Below, piece by piece: positions 33,014 through 41,630 of a stretch of DNA of 64,000 nucleotides. Location: NCBI GenBank assembly GCA_963931105.1, contig OZ007004.1:2046001-2110000 (forward strand). Reading direction: 5' to 3'. The notes under the pieces are model-generated. The model saw nothing but the letters and a program-made list of their open reading frames with translations, ran no database searches and was not told the DNA's origin. This DNA is from UMGS1590 sp900552455 (lineage in GTDB: Bacteria > Bacillota > Peptococcia > Peptococcales > Peptococcaceae). A program made the translations under genes and the position numbers. Numbering within the stretch: the stretch's first letter is position 1; every line of letters begins with the position of its first letter.

Positions 33014-33926
33014 GGTAGGCTCGCGCGACAGCCAGCTTGCACTCTGGCAGACGCGCTACGCCATTGAACAACTGAAAAAGGTATTTACAGATACAGAGTT
33101 TGAGATCGTCGACCTCAAGACGAAGGGTGACAAGATCCTTGATGTGTCGCTGTCGAAGATTGGCGACAAGGGGCTTTTCACCAACGAGCTGGAAGCGATG
33201 ATGCTCTCCGGCGAGATCGATATGGCGGTGCACAGCCTCAAGGACATGCCGACGAGCTTGCCGGAGGAGCTGGCGCTGACCTGTTTCTTGACGCGCTACG
33301 ACCATCGCGATGCGCTCCTGACGAAGCATCCCGGCGGCATCATGGAGCTGCCAGAGGGCGCGATCGTGGGTACGTCGAGCCTGCGCCGTCGCTCACAGCT
33401 GTTGGCGATGCGGCCGGATCTTGAGGTGCGCGATCTGCGTGGCAATGTGAATACGCGCCTGCGCAAGTATCACGAAGGCGATTTCGATGCGGTGATCCTC
33501 GCTGTGGCTGGACTGGAACGCCTGGGCCTGGGCGCAGAGATCAGCGCGCATCTGGACGATGAGGTCTTTATTCCGGCTGTCGGGCAGGGGGCGCTGGTCA
33601 TCGAATCCCGCGCCGACCGCACAGATCTGCTGGAAAAATTCGCGCTGGTGAATGATGAATCCACTTATCGCTGCGTGTCTGCGGAACGTGCCTTTATGTG
33701 CGCGCTGGACGGTGGCTGCCAGGTGCCGATGGGCGCCTACGCCAGCATTGCGGAAGGCGTGCTGACGATCCACGGCTTTGTTGGCGCGGTGGATGGTTCT
33801 GTCATGCTGCGCGCCAGCGCCAGCGGACCGGAGGAGGACTATGAAGGTCTGGGACGGGCGCTGGCTGGCAAGCTTCTGGCAGAAGGCGCGCGTGAGATTC
33901 TCGAAGCGATCAGAAACGAACAATGA
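32994..33926 (+). CDS. hemC: Porphobilinogen deaminase (hydroxymethylbilane synthase)
   Basis: Joins four porphobilinogens. Cys242 in LDGGCQVPMGAY holds the dipyrromethane cofactor, and the opening KVGSRDSQLALWQT is standard. I chose the ATG 20 bases inside the end of hemA, giving 310 residues, because homologues start here. Confidence 0.96.
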   Translation: MTKKIIKVGSRDSQLALWQTRYAIEQLKKVFTDTEFEIVDLKTKGDKILDVSLSKIGDKGLFTNELEAMMLSGEIDMAVHSLKDMPTSLPEELALTCFLTRYDHRDALLTKHPGGIMELPEGAIVGTSSLRRRSQLLAMRPDLEVRDLRGNVNTRLRKYHEGDFDAVILAVAGLERLGLGAEISAHLDDEVFIPAVGQGALVIESRADRTDLLEKFALVNDESTYRCVSAERAFMCALDGGCQVPMGAYASIAEGVLTIHGFVGAVDGSVMLRASASGPEEDYEGLGRALAGKLLAEGAREILEAIRNEQ

Positions 33927-33936
33927 AGGAGATGCC

Positions 33937-35457
33937 ATGAACAAAGGTTATGTATATCTGGTGGGCGCAGGTCCCGGGGACATTGGGCTCATCACTGTGA
34001 AAGGATTGGAATGCATCCAGCGTGCAGACGTGATCGTCTATGACCGTCTGGCAAATCCGCGTCTGCTTTCCTATGCGCGGCCGGATGCGAAATACATTTA
34101 TGTAGGCAAGACGCCGGATCACCACACACTGAAGCAGGAAGAGATCAACGAGGTGTTGGTCGAAGAAGCACTGCAGGGACAGGTGGTGACGCGTCTCAAG
34201 GGCGGCGATCCTTATGTCTTCGGACGCGGAGGCGAGGAAGGCGAGCGTTTGCGTGAAGCAGGCGTGCCGTTTGAAGTGGTGCCGGGGATCACCTCGGCGA
34301 TCGCTGTGCCATCGTATGCGGGGATTCCGGTGACGCACCGTCATCTGACCTCGACGTTTACGGTCATCACCGGCCACGAGGATCCACTGAAGGCGTCGAG
34401 CCAGATCAACTGGCAGCGTCTGGCGGAGGATCCCGGGACGCTGATCTTCCTCATGGGCGTGGGCCATCTGGCGCAGATCGTGGCGCAGCTGGTGGACCAC
34501 GGCAAGAACGCGGCGACGCCGATCGCGTTGATCCGCTGGGGCACGCGTCCTGAGCAGCAGGTGGTCGTGGGAACACTGGCGACGATCGTGGAAGATGTGG
34601 CACGGGCCGGGCTGACTTCACCGGCGATTATCATTGTCGGCGAGGTGGTGACGATGCGCGACACCCTCAGCTGGTTTGAGCAGAAGCCGCTCTTCGGTCA
34701 GCGCATTCTGGTGACGCGTGCGCGTGAGCAGGCCAGTGTCTTTTCTCGCATGATCGAGGAGGCTGGCGGCGAAGCCTGGGAGGCACCGACGATCGCGATC
34801 GATTCTGCGGCGGAAACGCCGGAGCTGCGAGACGCGGTGGCAAAAGCGGGCAGCTACGACTGGATCATCTTCACGAGTGTCAACGGGGTGCAGGCGTTCT
34901 TCGACGCGATGCGCGAAAGCGGCCTGGACATCCGCAGTCTCGGTAAAGCGAAGATCTGCGCCATCGGCCCAAAGACGAAGGAAGCGCTCGAGGCGAAAGG
35001 CCTCGTTGTGGCAGCGATGCCGGAAAGATTCGTCGCTGAAAGCGTGCTCGAATGTCTGAAGCCGCTGCTCAACTTTGGCGAAAAGATCCTCCTGCCGCGC
35101 TCAGATCTGGCGCGCACGCTGCTTGTGGACACGCTGCGTGATCTGGGCATGAAGGTGGATGAGGTGGTCGCCTACCGCACAAAGAAGGTGGATCGCTTCA
35201 ATGACGAGATCCTCGAAAAGCTGCGTGACAAATCGATCCACATTGTCACCTTTACGAGCTCGTCAACGGTGAAGAATTTTATGGAGCTGGTCGGCGACAA
35301 GGAGATCCTTGAGGGGATCCGCCTTGCCTCGATCGGCCCTGTGACAACAAAAACACTGGCGGAGTTCGGCCTTACGCCGGACATTGAAGCCACGGACTAT
35401 ACGATCAAGGGACTTTTTAATGCGATTGTGGAAACTGTGAACAAGGAGGATGCCTGA
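33937..35457 (+). CDS. cobA-hemD: Fused uroporphyrinogen-III C-methyltransferase / uroporphyrinogen-III synthase
   Basis: A 506-residue fusion. Residues 1-240 are the SUMT/CobA methyltransferase (VGAGPGDIGLITVKG, LKGGDPYVFGRGGEE, VVPGITSAIA), which makes precorrin-2. Residues 250-500 are HemD, which closes and flips the fourth ring (ILVTRAREQA, IIFTSVNGVQ). This fusion is common in anaerobic Bacillota and directs flux towards sirohaem and cobalamin. AAGGAG 6 nt before ATG sets the start; a much longer frame into hemC is not used. Confidence 0.96.
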   Translation: MNKGYVYLVGAGPGDIGLITVKGLECIQRADVIVYDRLANPRLLSYARPDAKYIYVGKTPDHHTLKQEEINEVLVEEALQGQVVTRLKGGDPYVFGRGGEEGERLREAGVPFEVVPGITSAIAVPSYAGIPVTHRHLTSTFTVITGHEDPLKASSQINWQRLAEDPGTLIFLMGVGHLAQIVAQLVDHGKNAATPIALIRWGTRPEQQVVVGTLATIVEDVARAGLTSPAIIIVGEVVTMRDTLSWFEQKPLFGQRILVTRAREQASVFSRMIEEAGGEAWEAPTIAIDSAAETPELRDAVAKAGSYDWIIFTSVNGVQAFFDAMRESGLDIRSLGKAKICAIGPKTKEALEAKGLVVAAMPERFVAESVLECLKPLLNFGEKILLPRSDLARTLLVDTLRDLGMKVDEVVAYRTKKVDRFNDEILEKLRDKSIHIVTFTSSSTVKNFMELVGDKEILEGIRLASIGPVTTKTLAEFGLTPDIEATDYTIKGLFNAIVETVNKEDA

Positions 35458-36434
35458 TGTTTCCAGAAGTAAGAATGCGTCGTCTGCGGAGAACGCAGAA
35501 CATCCGCAACATGGTGCAGGAAGTTCAGCTGAACATGAACGACTACATCTATCCGATTTTTGTCATCGAAGGCCAGGACATCAAAAATGAGATCCCATCG
35601 ATGCCGGGGATCTATCAGTTTTCCCTGGATCATCTGCTGGAAGAGGTGCAGCGCGCAGTGGATGCTGGCGTGATCGCGATCATGCTCTTTGGCATTCCTG
35701 CAAAGAAGGATGAATGTGGCTCGGAGGCCTACAACGACGACGGCATCATCCAGCAGGCGGTGCGCCTGGTGCGCGCCAACTATCCGGAGCTGGTGATCTC
35801 GACGGATGTCTGCATGTGTGAATACACGAGCCACGGCCACTGCGGCCTGATCAAGGGCCAGACGGTGGACAATGACAGTACGCTGGAACTCCTGGCGAAA
35901 ATCGCTGTGAGCCATGCCAAGGCGGGCGCAGACATTCTCGCGCCATCGGACATGATGGACGGGCGCATTGGCGTGATCCGCGACGCGCTGGATGAGGCTG
36001 GCTACAAGGATGTGATCATCATGGCCCATGCTGTCAAGTATGCGTCGAGTTTCTACGGTCCATTCCGTGACGCGGCGGAATCGGCACCGCATTTTGGCGA
36101 CCGCAAGAGCTATCAGATGGATCCGGCCTCGGGCACGCGTCAGGCGCTGGCAGAGATCGCCCTCGATGTGGAAGAAGGGGCAGACATGGTCATCGTCAAG
36201 CCGGGCCTGCCATATCTCGATCTTGTCTCGGCGGCTTATGAGAACACGCTGGTGCCAGTCGTCGCCTATAACGTCAGCGGCGAATATGCGATGGTCAAAG
36301 CGGCTGCTCAGAACGGCTGGATCGACGAAAAAGCTATTGTGATGGAAATGATGCTTGCGTTCAAGCGTGCAGGTGCGAAAATGGTGATCACCTATCACGC
36401 GATCGATATCGGAAACTGGTTAAAGGAGAACTGA
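35457..36434 (+). CDS. hemB: Delta-aminolaevulinic acid dehydratase (porphobilinogen synthase)
   Basis: Condenses two ALA molecules. Schiff-base lysines are Lys194 (MAHAVKYASSFYGPF) and Lys248 (VIVKPGLPYLD). The metal loop DVCMCEYTSHGHCG has the cysteines of the zinc-dependent form. ATG overlaps the previous stop (TGATG). 325 residues, full length. Confidence 0.97.
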   Translation: MFPEVRMRRLRRTQNIRNMVQEVQLNMNDYIYPIFVIEGQDIKNEIPSMPGIYQFSLDHLLEEVQRAVDAGVIAIMLFGIPAKKDECGSEAYNDDGIIQQAVRLVRANYPELVISTDVCMCEYTSHGHCGLIKGQTVDNDSTLELLAKIAVSHAKAGADILAPSDMMDGRIGVIRDALDEAGYKDVIIMAHAVKYASSFYGPFRDAAESAPHFGDRKSYQMDPASGTRQALAEIALDVEEGADMVIVKPGLPYLDLVSAAYENTLVPVVAYNVSGEYAMVKAAAQNGWIDEKAIVMEMMLAFKRAGAKMVITYHAIDIGNWLKEN

Positions 36435-36436
36435 TC

Positions 36437-37735
36437 ATGAGCTACACATTTGAAAAATCCAAAGCTGCTTTTGCCCGCGCTCAGGAGGTCATCCCTGGCG
36501 GCGTCAACAGCCCAGTGCGCGCCTTCAAGGCTGTCGGCGAGGCGCCTGTCTTCGTGAAGCACGGCGAAGGCGCTCACATCACCGACATCGACGGTCAGAC
36601 CTATGTGGATATGGTCTGCTCCTGGGGTCCGCTAATCCTGGGCCACCGCCATCCAGCGGTTGTGGCTGCGATCCAGGAGGCCCTTGAACATGGCACGACC
36701 TTTGGCATGCCAACGGAGCTGGAAACTGAGATGGCGGCGCTGATCTGCGAGCTGATCCCATCTGTGGAGATGGTGCGTATGGTCTCCTCCGGTACGGAGG
36801 CGACGATGAGCGCGCTGCGTCTGGCGCGCGGCTACACCGGGCGCGATCTGATCGTGAAATTTGAAGGCTGCTACCACGGCCACGCCGATCATCTGCTGAT
36901 CAACGCGGGCAGCGGCGCCATGACCTTCGGTGTGCCATCGAGTCCTGGTGTGCCGGCAGATGTGGCCAAGGAAACGCTCGTCGCCAAGTACAACGATCTG
37001 GCGAGTGTGCGTGCCCTCTTTGAGGAGCACCCAGCGGAGATCGCCGCTGTCATCGTTGAGCCGATCCCAGGCAACATGGGCCTGATCATGCCGGAAGAAG
37101 GTTTCCTCGAAGGCCTGCGCGAAATCACCAGCGAATACGGTGCTGTACTCATCTTCGACGAGGTCATCAGTGGCTTCCGTGCCAGCGCTGGCGGGGCGCA
37201 GAAGGTCTTCGGCGTGATGCCGGATCTCACCTGCCTTGGTAAGATCATCGGCGGCGGCCTGCCAGTTGGGGCGTTTGGCGGCAAGCGCGAGATCATGGCG
37301 CATCTTTCGCCATCCGGTCCTGTCTATCAGGCAGGAACCCTCAGCGGCAATCCGCTGGCGATGAGTGCTGGCTTTGCGGCGCTTTCTGTGCTCAAGAACG
37401 AACAGCCATACGATGCCCTCGCTGCCAAAGGCGCTGCTCTGGCGGAAGGCCTGCGCGCCCTCGCAGAAAAGCACGGCGTTGCTGTGACGGTGAATCAGTT
37501 CGGCTCGCTGCTCACGGTCTTCTTCACAGACCGCCCAGTACATTGCTATGCCGATGCGACGACCTCTGACACGGCGAAGTTTGCGACCTTCTTCAGCACG
37601 ATGCTGGCGAACGGGGTGCATCTGCCACCATCCCAGTTTGAATGCTGGTTCCTCTCCACGGCGCACAGCCAGGACGACCTCGACAAGGTGCTGGCTGCTG
37701 CCGATCTGGCGTTTGCTGAAGTGAGCAAGCTCTGA
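36437..37735 (+). CDS. hemL: Glutamate-1-semialdehyde 2,1-aminomutase
   Basis: PLP enzyme making 5-aminolaevulinate. PLP lysine Lys269 lies in CLGKIIGGGLPVGAFGG; PGGVNSPVRAF and the SGTEATMSALRLAR motif are typical. It ends the tetrapyrrole run; no hemE, hemN or later haem genes occur in the window. The stop overlaps miaB by one base. Confidence 0.97.
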   Translation: MSYTFEKSKAAFARAQEVIPGGVNSPVRAFKAVGEAPVFVKHGEGAHITDIDGQTYVDMVCSWGPLILGHRHPAVVAAIQEALEHGTTFGMPTELETEMAALICELIPSVEMVRMVSSGTEATMSALRLARGYTGRDLIVKFEGCYHGHADHLLINAGSGAMTFGVPSSPGVPADVAKETLVAKYNDLASVRALFEEHPAEIAAVIVEPIPGNMGLIMPEEGFLEGLREITSEYGAVLIFDEVISGFRASAGGAQKVFGVMPDLTCLGKIIGGGLPVGAFGGKREIMAHLSPSGPVYQAGTLSGNPLAMSAGFAALSVLKNEQPYDALAAKGAALAEGLRALAEKHGVAVTVNQFGSLLTVFFTDRPVHCYADATTSDTAKFATFFSTMLANGVHLPPSQFECWFLSTAHSQDDLDKVLAAADLAFAEVSKL

Positions 37736-39063
37736 TGTACAGAAAATATTTTATCCAAACCTTCGGCTGTCAGATGAACGAGCACGACAGCGAGGTCATG
37801 GCCGGGCTTTTGGACGAGCAGTTTTACGTGCCGACCAAGGACATCAAGGAAGCCGATCTCATCTTGCTGAACACCTGCTGCATTCGTGAAAAAGCCGAGA
37901 GCAAGGTGCTCTCCATGCTCGGCAGCCTCAAGCGGCTCAAAGCCGCCAAGCCCGATCTCGTCGTTGGCGTCTGTGGCTGCATGATCCAGCAGAAGAACAT
38001 CGTGCCAAAGATCTTGCACGCTGCGCCTTTTGTGAACCTCATGTTCGGCACCAACAACATGAACAAGCTGCCCGACTATCTCGCGCAGATCGCCCAGAGT
38101 GGTCAGCCTGTTTACGAGATCATCGAGGAAGATTCCAGCGCCGATCTCAAACTGCCGGCGCACCGCGCCTATCCATTCAAGGCCTTTGTCAACATCATGT
38201 ACGGCTGCAACAATTTCTGTACCTACTGCATCGTGCCTTATGTGCGCGGACGCGAGCGCAGCCGTCGCAGAGAGGACATTGTCGAAGAGGTTCGGGCTCT
38301 TGCTGCCGACGGCGTGCGCGAGGTTATGCTCCTGGGACAGAACGTCGACAGCTACGGCAACGACTTTGAGACTCCCGTCAGCTTCGCCAGCTTGCTGGCT
38401 GAGATCGACACCATTCCCGGCATTGAGCGCATCCGCTTTATGACCTCGCATCCCAAGGATTTCTCCCTGGAGCTGATCGATGTCATCAAAAACAGCCAGC
38501 ACATCTGTCACGCGCTGCATCTGCCGGTGCAGAGTGGTTCCGACAATGTGCTCCGCCGCATGAACCGCAAATACGACCGCGCCCGCTATATTGAGATAGT
38601 CCGCGCCATGCGCGAAGCGCTGCCAGATGCTGCCATCACCACCGACATCATCGTCGGCTTTCCTGGCGAAACAGAGGCCGATTTTCAGGACACCCTCGAC
38701 CTCGTCGAGATCTGCCAGTTTGACAACGCATTTTCCTTCATTTATTCGCCGCGCCCAGGAACAGCTGCCGCCAAATTTGACGACCAGATCCCGCTGGAGG
38801 TCAGCAAGGAACGTCTGCAACGCCTGAACGCCGCGCTCTCTAAATGGAGCTTATACCACAACAAAAAATATGAAGGCAAAACCGTGCAGGTTTTGGTTGA
38901 AGGTTTGAGCGAAAACAACGATAATATGCTTAGCGGAAAAACCGATTCCGCGAAGACCGTCATCTTCGAAGGGGATCCGTCCCTCATCGGTACATTTGTC
39001 AACGTTACCATCACCACGGCACAGACGTGGGTATTAAAAGGAAATTTGGAGGAACAAAAATAA
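37735..39063 (+). CDS. miaB: tRNA-2-methylthio-N6-isopentenyladenosine-37 methylthiotransferase MiaB
   Basis: Radical SAM methylthiotransferase of 442 residues. The N-terminal UPF0004 domain carries the auxiliary cluster cysteines (FGCQMNEHDSE, NTCCIREK, GVCGC). The radical SAM cluster is C158-x3-C162-x2-C165 in GCNNFCTYC, and a TRAM domain ends the protein. It acts after MiaA, which is encoded at 51075. It overlaps hemL upstream and the YlbF-family gene downstream by single bases. Confidence 0.97.
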   Translation: MYRKYFIQTFGCQMNEHDSEVMAGLLDEQFYVPTKDIKEADLILLNTCCIREKAESKVLSMLGSLKRLKAAKPDLVVGVCGCMIQQKNIVPKILHAAPFVNLMFGTNNMNKLPDYLAQIAQSGQPVYEIIEEDSSADLKLPAHRAYPFKAFVNIMYGCNNFCTYCIVPYVRGRERSRRREDIVEEVRALAADGVREVMLLGQNVDSYGNDFETPVSFASLLAEIDTIPGIERIRFMTSHPKDFSLELIDVIKNSQHICHALHLPVQSGSDNVLRRMNRKYDRARYIEIVRAMREALPDAAITTDIIVGFPGETEADFQDTLDLVEICQFDNAFSFIYSPRPGTAAAKFDDQIPLEVSKERLQRLNAALSKWSLYHNKKYEGKTVQVLVEGLSENNDNMLSGKTDSAKTVIFEGDPSLIGTFVNVTITTAQTWVLKGNLEEQK

Positions 39064-39467
39064 TGAGTATTTACGACAAAGCAAAAGCACTTGCTGATGA
39101 GATCCAGAACTGCGACGAACTGCGTCGCGTCAAGGAAAGCGAGCTCAAGATGCTGATCGATATGGAAGCACGCCAGATCGTTGAGACCTATCAGCAGATC
39201 CAGATGGACGCCATCAATGCCGGCATCGCTTACGACGACCTCGACGATGCCAAAAAGGCTGAACTCACCGAGCTCGAAAACAAGATGCAGGAAAACGCCG
39301 TCATCATGGAATACATGAACGCCAACCAGGAACTCAACCAGATGCTCGAATCTGTCAACATGATCATCATGAGCGCCCTGAACGACAACAACGGTGGTGG
39401 CTGCTCCAGCTGCAGCTCCGCCGGCAACTGTGGCGAAAACGACTGCTGCTCCAGCTGCGGCCATTGA
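39063..39467 (+). CDS. YlbF/YmcA-family protein with cysteine-rich C-terminal tail
   Basis: A 134-residue protein. Residues 1-105 are helical and fit the YlbF/YmcA (Com_YlbF) family (SIYDKAKALADEIQNCDELR, then YQQIQMDAI). The tail after NNGGG holds seven cysteines in CSSCSSAGNC, then CCSSCGH, a likely metal or iron-sulfur site. In Bacillus, YmcA is encoded beside ymcB (miaB) and works with YlbF and YaaT as an iron-sulfur complex that tunes RNase Y processing; the same adjacency is seen here. ATG overlaps the miaB stop (TAATG). Confidence 0.85.
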   Translation: MSIYDKAKALADEIQNCDELRRVKESELKMLIDMEARQIVETYQQIQMDAINAGIAYDDLDDAKKAELTELENKMQENAVIMEYMNANQELNQMLESVNMIIMSALNDNNGGGCSSCSSAGNCGENDCCSSCGH

Positions 39468-39505
39468 GGAATATCCTGCAAAAATAATTGCTGAGAAATA
39501 GTGAA

Positions 39506-39555
39506 AGCCCTGTAGCTTACATCAATTGTACGATGTCGCTACGGGGCTTTTTGCG
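39506..39555 (+). terminator. Terminator after the YlbF-family gene
   Basis: agccctgtagcttacatc (39506-39523) pairs with gatgtcgctacggggct (39532-39548) with few mismatches, then ttttt. It closes the hem-miaB-ylbF run. Confidence 0.85.
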
Positions 39556-39657
39556 TCGAAGAAGAATTCCTGGCGGTTATGTTCTGGCACAGCGAAATAA
39601 TATTGTGTCAGCCGCAGATGGCTTCTGTACGAGAGGAAGAGCTGGTGGCTGTTGACG

Positions 39658-39686
39658 TTGAAAATTGGCGGCGTTTGGTGTACTAT
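39658..39686 (+). promoter_or_regulatory. Candidate promoter for the ABC-F transcript
   Basis: TTGAAA and TACTAT are 17 bp apart, ending 39 bp before the ATG at 39726. The remaining intergenic sequence (39556-39657) shows nothing else. Confidence 0.5.
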
Positions 39687-39725
39687 ATAGAGTGGTAAAA
39701 TTATGCGAAATGAAGGAAACGAACT

Positions 39726-41630
39726 ATGACGATATTACAGGCCAACGGTCTTGAGAAGGTGTTCATCACCAATACCATATTCAAAGACATCAGCTTTTCG
39801 ATCAACGCCGGGCAGAAGGTGGGGCTTGTCGGGCCCAACGGCGCCGGCAAATCGACGCTGATGAAATGCATCGCCGGGTTGGAGGAGCTCGACGGCGGTA
39901 CGCTTTCCTTTGCCAAGGGCGCAAGCTTTGGCTATCTGGCGCAGCGGGTGGATTTTGATCTGGAGAAGACTTTGCGTGAAGTCATCCTCGAAGCGTTTGC
40001 AGATGTGCTGGCTCTTAACACAGAGATCCGCCAGCTCGAGCTTGCCATCTCGTCGGAGGAAGACGCGGAGAAACAAGCCGCGCTTCTGCACGATTATCAG
40101 GAAAAACAGGAACGCTACGAAAAGCTCGGCGGTTACGCCGTCGAGAGCCACGTCAAGGGCATCGTGCTGGGGCTGGGCTTCGCAGAGAGCGATCTCGAGC
40201 GCCGCGTGGAAAGCTTCAGCGGCGGTGAGCGCACGCGTGTGATGCTGGCGCGCCAGCTGGCGCGGGATCCGGACATCCTGCTGCTGGACGAGCCGACGAA
40301 CCATCTCGACCTGCCTGCCATCGAATGGCTGGAAGTGTTCCTGAAAAATTTCAAGGGCACGGTGCTCGTCATTTCCCACGACGAATATTTTCTCGATGCC
40401 ATCGTCGATACGGTGATGGATCTGGAGAATCAGAGCCTGACAACCTATCCCATGGGTTTCTTCAAATATAAGGAAGAAAAGAAGCGCCAGCGCGCCGTGC
40501 AGCACAAGCATTTTCTAGAGCAGCAGAAGCACATCGCCAAGGAGCTGGAATACATCCGTCGCAACCGTGCCGGTGTCAATTCCAAGCAGGCGCGCGGGCG
40601 TGAGAAAAAGCTCATGTGCGAGACGCGCCTTGTCGACATTACAGAAACGGAAAACATCAACATTGGTACCTACGCAGTCGATGAGAGTGCGCGTTTTGTG
40701 TTGTCTGTGAACGGGCTGGATCTCGACGTCTGCGGCAAGCATCTGGCAGAGAATCTCACCTTCGATATCCAGGCGCGGGAGAAGGTCGCCATCATCGGGC
40801 GCAATGGCGTCGGCAAAAGCTCGCTGTTGAAAAAGATCATCACGGAGATCGAATCCGGTGAATCAAAAACCGTCAAGCTCGGCAATCGCGTGCGCTACGC
40901 CTACTTCGATCAGCATCAGATGGCGCTGGATGAATCTCTCACCGTGCTGGAGCAGACCCTCGCCAGCTGCGATCTCAAGATCAGCGAGGCCAAGACGTTG
41001 CTGGCGCGTTATCTCTTCCGCGAAGACGATCTCGAGCGGAAAGTCGCGTTGCTTTCCGGTGGGGAAAAGGTGCGCCTCTCGTTTATGATCCTACTCTTCC
41101 GTGAACCAAACTTCCTCATCCTCGACGAGCCGACCAACCACCTCGATATGGAATCCAAGGAGATCATCGTCCACTTCCTCAAAGCCTTCGAGGGCGCGAT
41201 CCTCGTCGTTTCCCATGACCGCGAGGTCTTAAACGGCGTCACCGAGCGCACACTGGAGATGGAAGGCGGCACGCTCACCGCTTATCTCGGCAATTACAGC
41301 TATTACAAGGAAAAGAAGGAGCTGTTGCAGGCACTGGCTCAGGAGCAGGCCGCGCAGGCACAAAAATCAGCAGCCGCGCCAGCCGCAGCGCCGAAGAAGC
41401 GCACGCCAAGCGTCAGCAAGAGTAAGCTGCGCACAGAGATCGAACGCCTCGAGCAGAAAATCGAAGAGCTGGAGGAAAAGATCGACGCCCTCAACGACGC
41501 GCTGACCCAGCCAGGCGCGCGTTACAGCGAGATCGCCCGCGAGCTCGACGAAGCGAACGCTGCTCTTGAGGAAACCATGGAAACCTGGCAGGAAAAATCC
41601 GAGCTGTTGGAGGAGGCACAAAGCAGATGA
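39726..41630 (+). CDS. ABC-F ribosome-associated ATPase (Uup/YdiF type)
   Basis: A 634-residue soluble protein with two ABC domains and no membrane helices: Walker A GPNGAGKST and GRNGVGKSS, signatures FSGGERTRV and LSGGEKVRLS, Walker B LLLDEPTNHLD and LILDEPTNHLD. The linker between them (about 240-310) is basic, as in the P-site tRNA interaction motif, and a C-terminal coiled coil (about 560-634) is present. ABC-F proteins act on stalled ribosomes or give antibiotic protection; a housekeeping role is more likely in this context. It overlaps the U32 gene by 4 bp. Confidence 0.92.
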   Translation: MTILQANGLEKVFITNTIFKDISFSINAGQKVGLVGPNGAGKSTLMKCIAGLEELDGGTLSFAKGASFGYLAQRVDFDLEKTLREVILEAFADVLALNTEIRQLELAISSEEDAEKQAALLHDYQEKQERYEKLGGYAVESHVKGIVLGLGFAESDLERRVESFSGGERTRVMLARQLARDPDILLLDEPTNHLDLPAIEWLEVFLKNFKGTVLVISHDEYFLDAIVDTVMDLENQSLTTYPMGFFKYKEEKKRQRAVQHKHFLEQQKHIAKELEYIRRNRAGVNSKQARGREKKLMCETRLVDITETENINIGTYAVDESARFVLSVNGLDLDVCGKHLAENLTFDIQAREKVAIIGRNGVGKSSLLKKIITEIESGESKTVKLGNRVRYAYFDQHQMALDESLTVLEQTLASCDLKISEAKTLLARYLFREDDLERKVALLSGGEKVRLSFMILLFREPNFLILDEPTNHLDMESKEIIVHFLKAFEGAILVVSHDREVLNGVTERTLEMEGGTLTAYLGNYSYYKEKKELLQALAQEQAAQAQKSAAAPAAAPKKRTPSVSKSKLRTEIERLEQKIEELEEKIDALNDALTQPGARYSEIARELDEANAALEETMETWQEKSELLEEAQSR

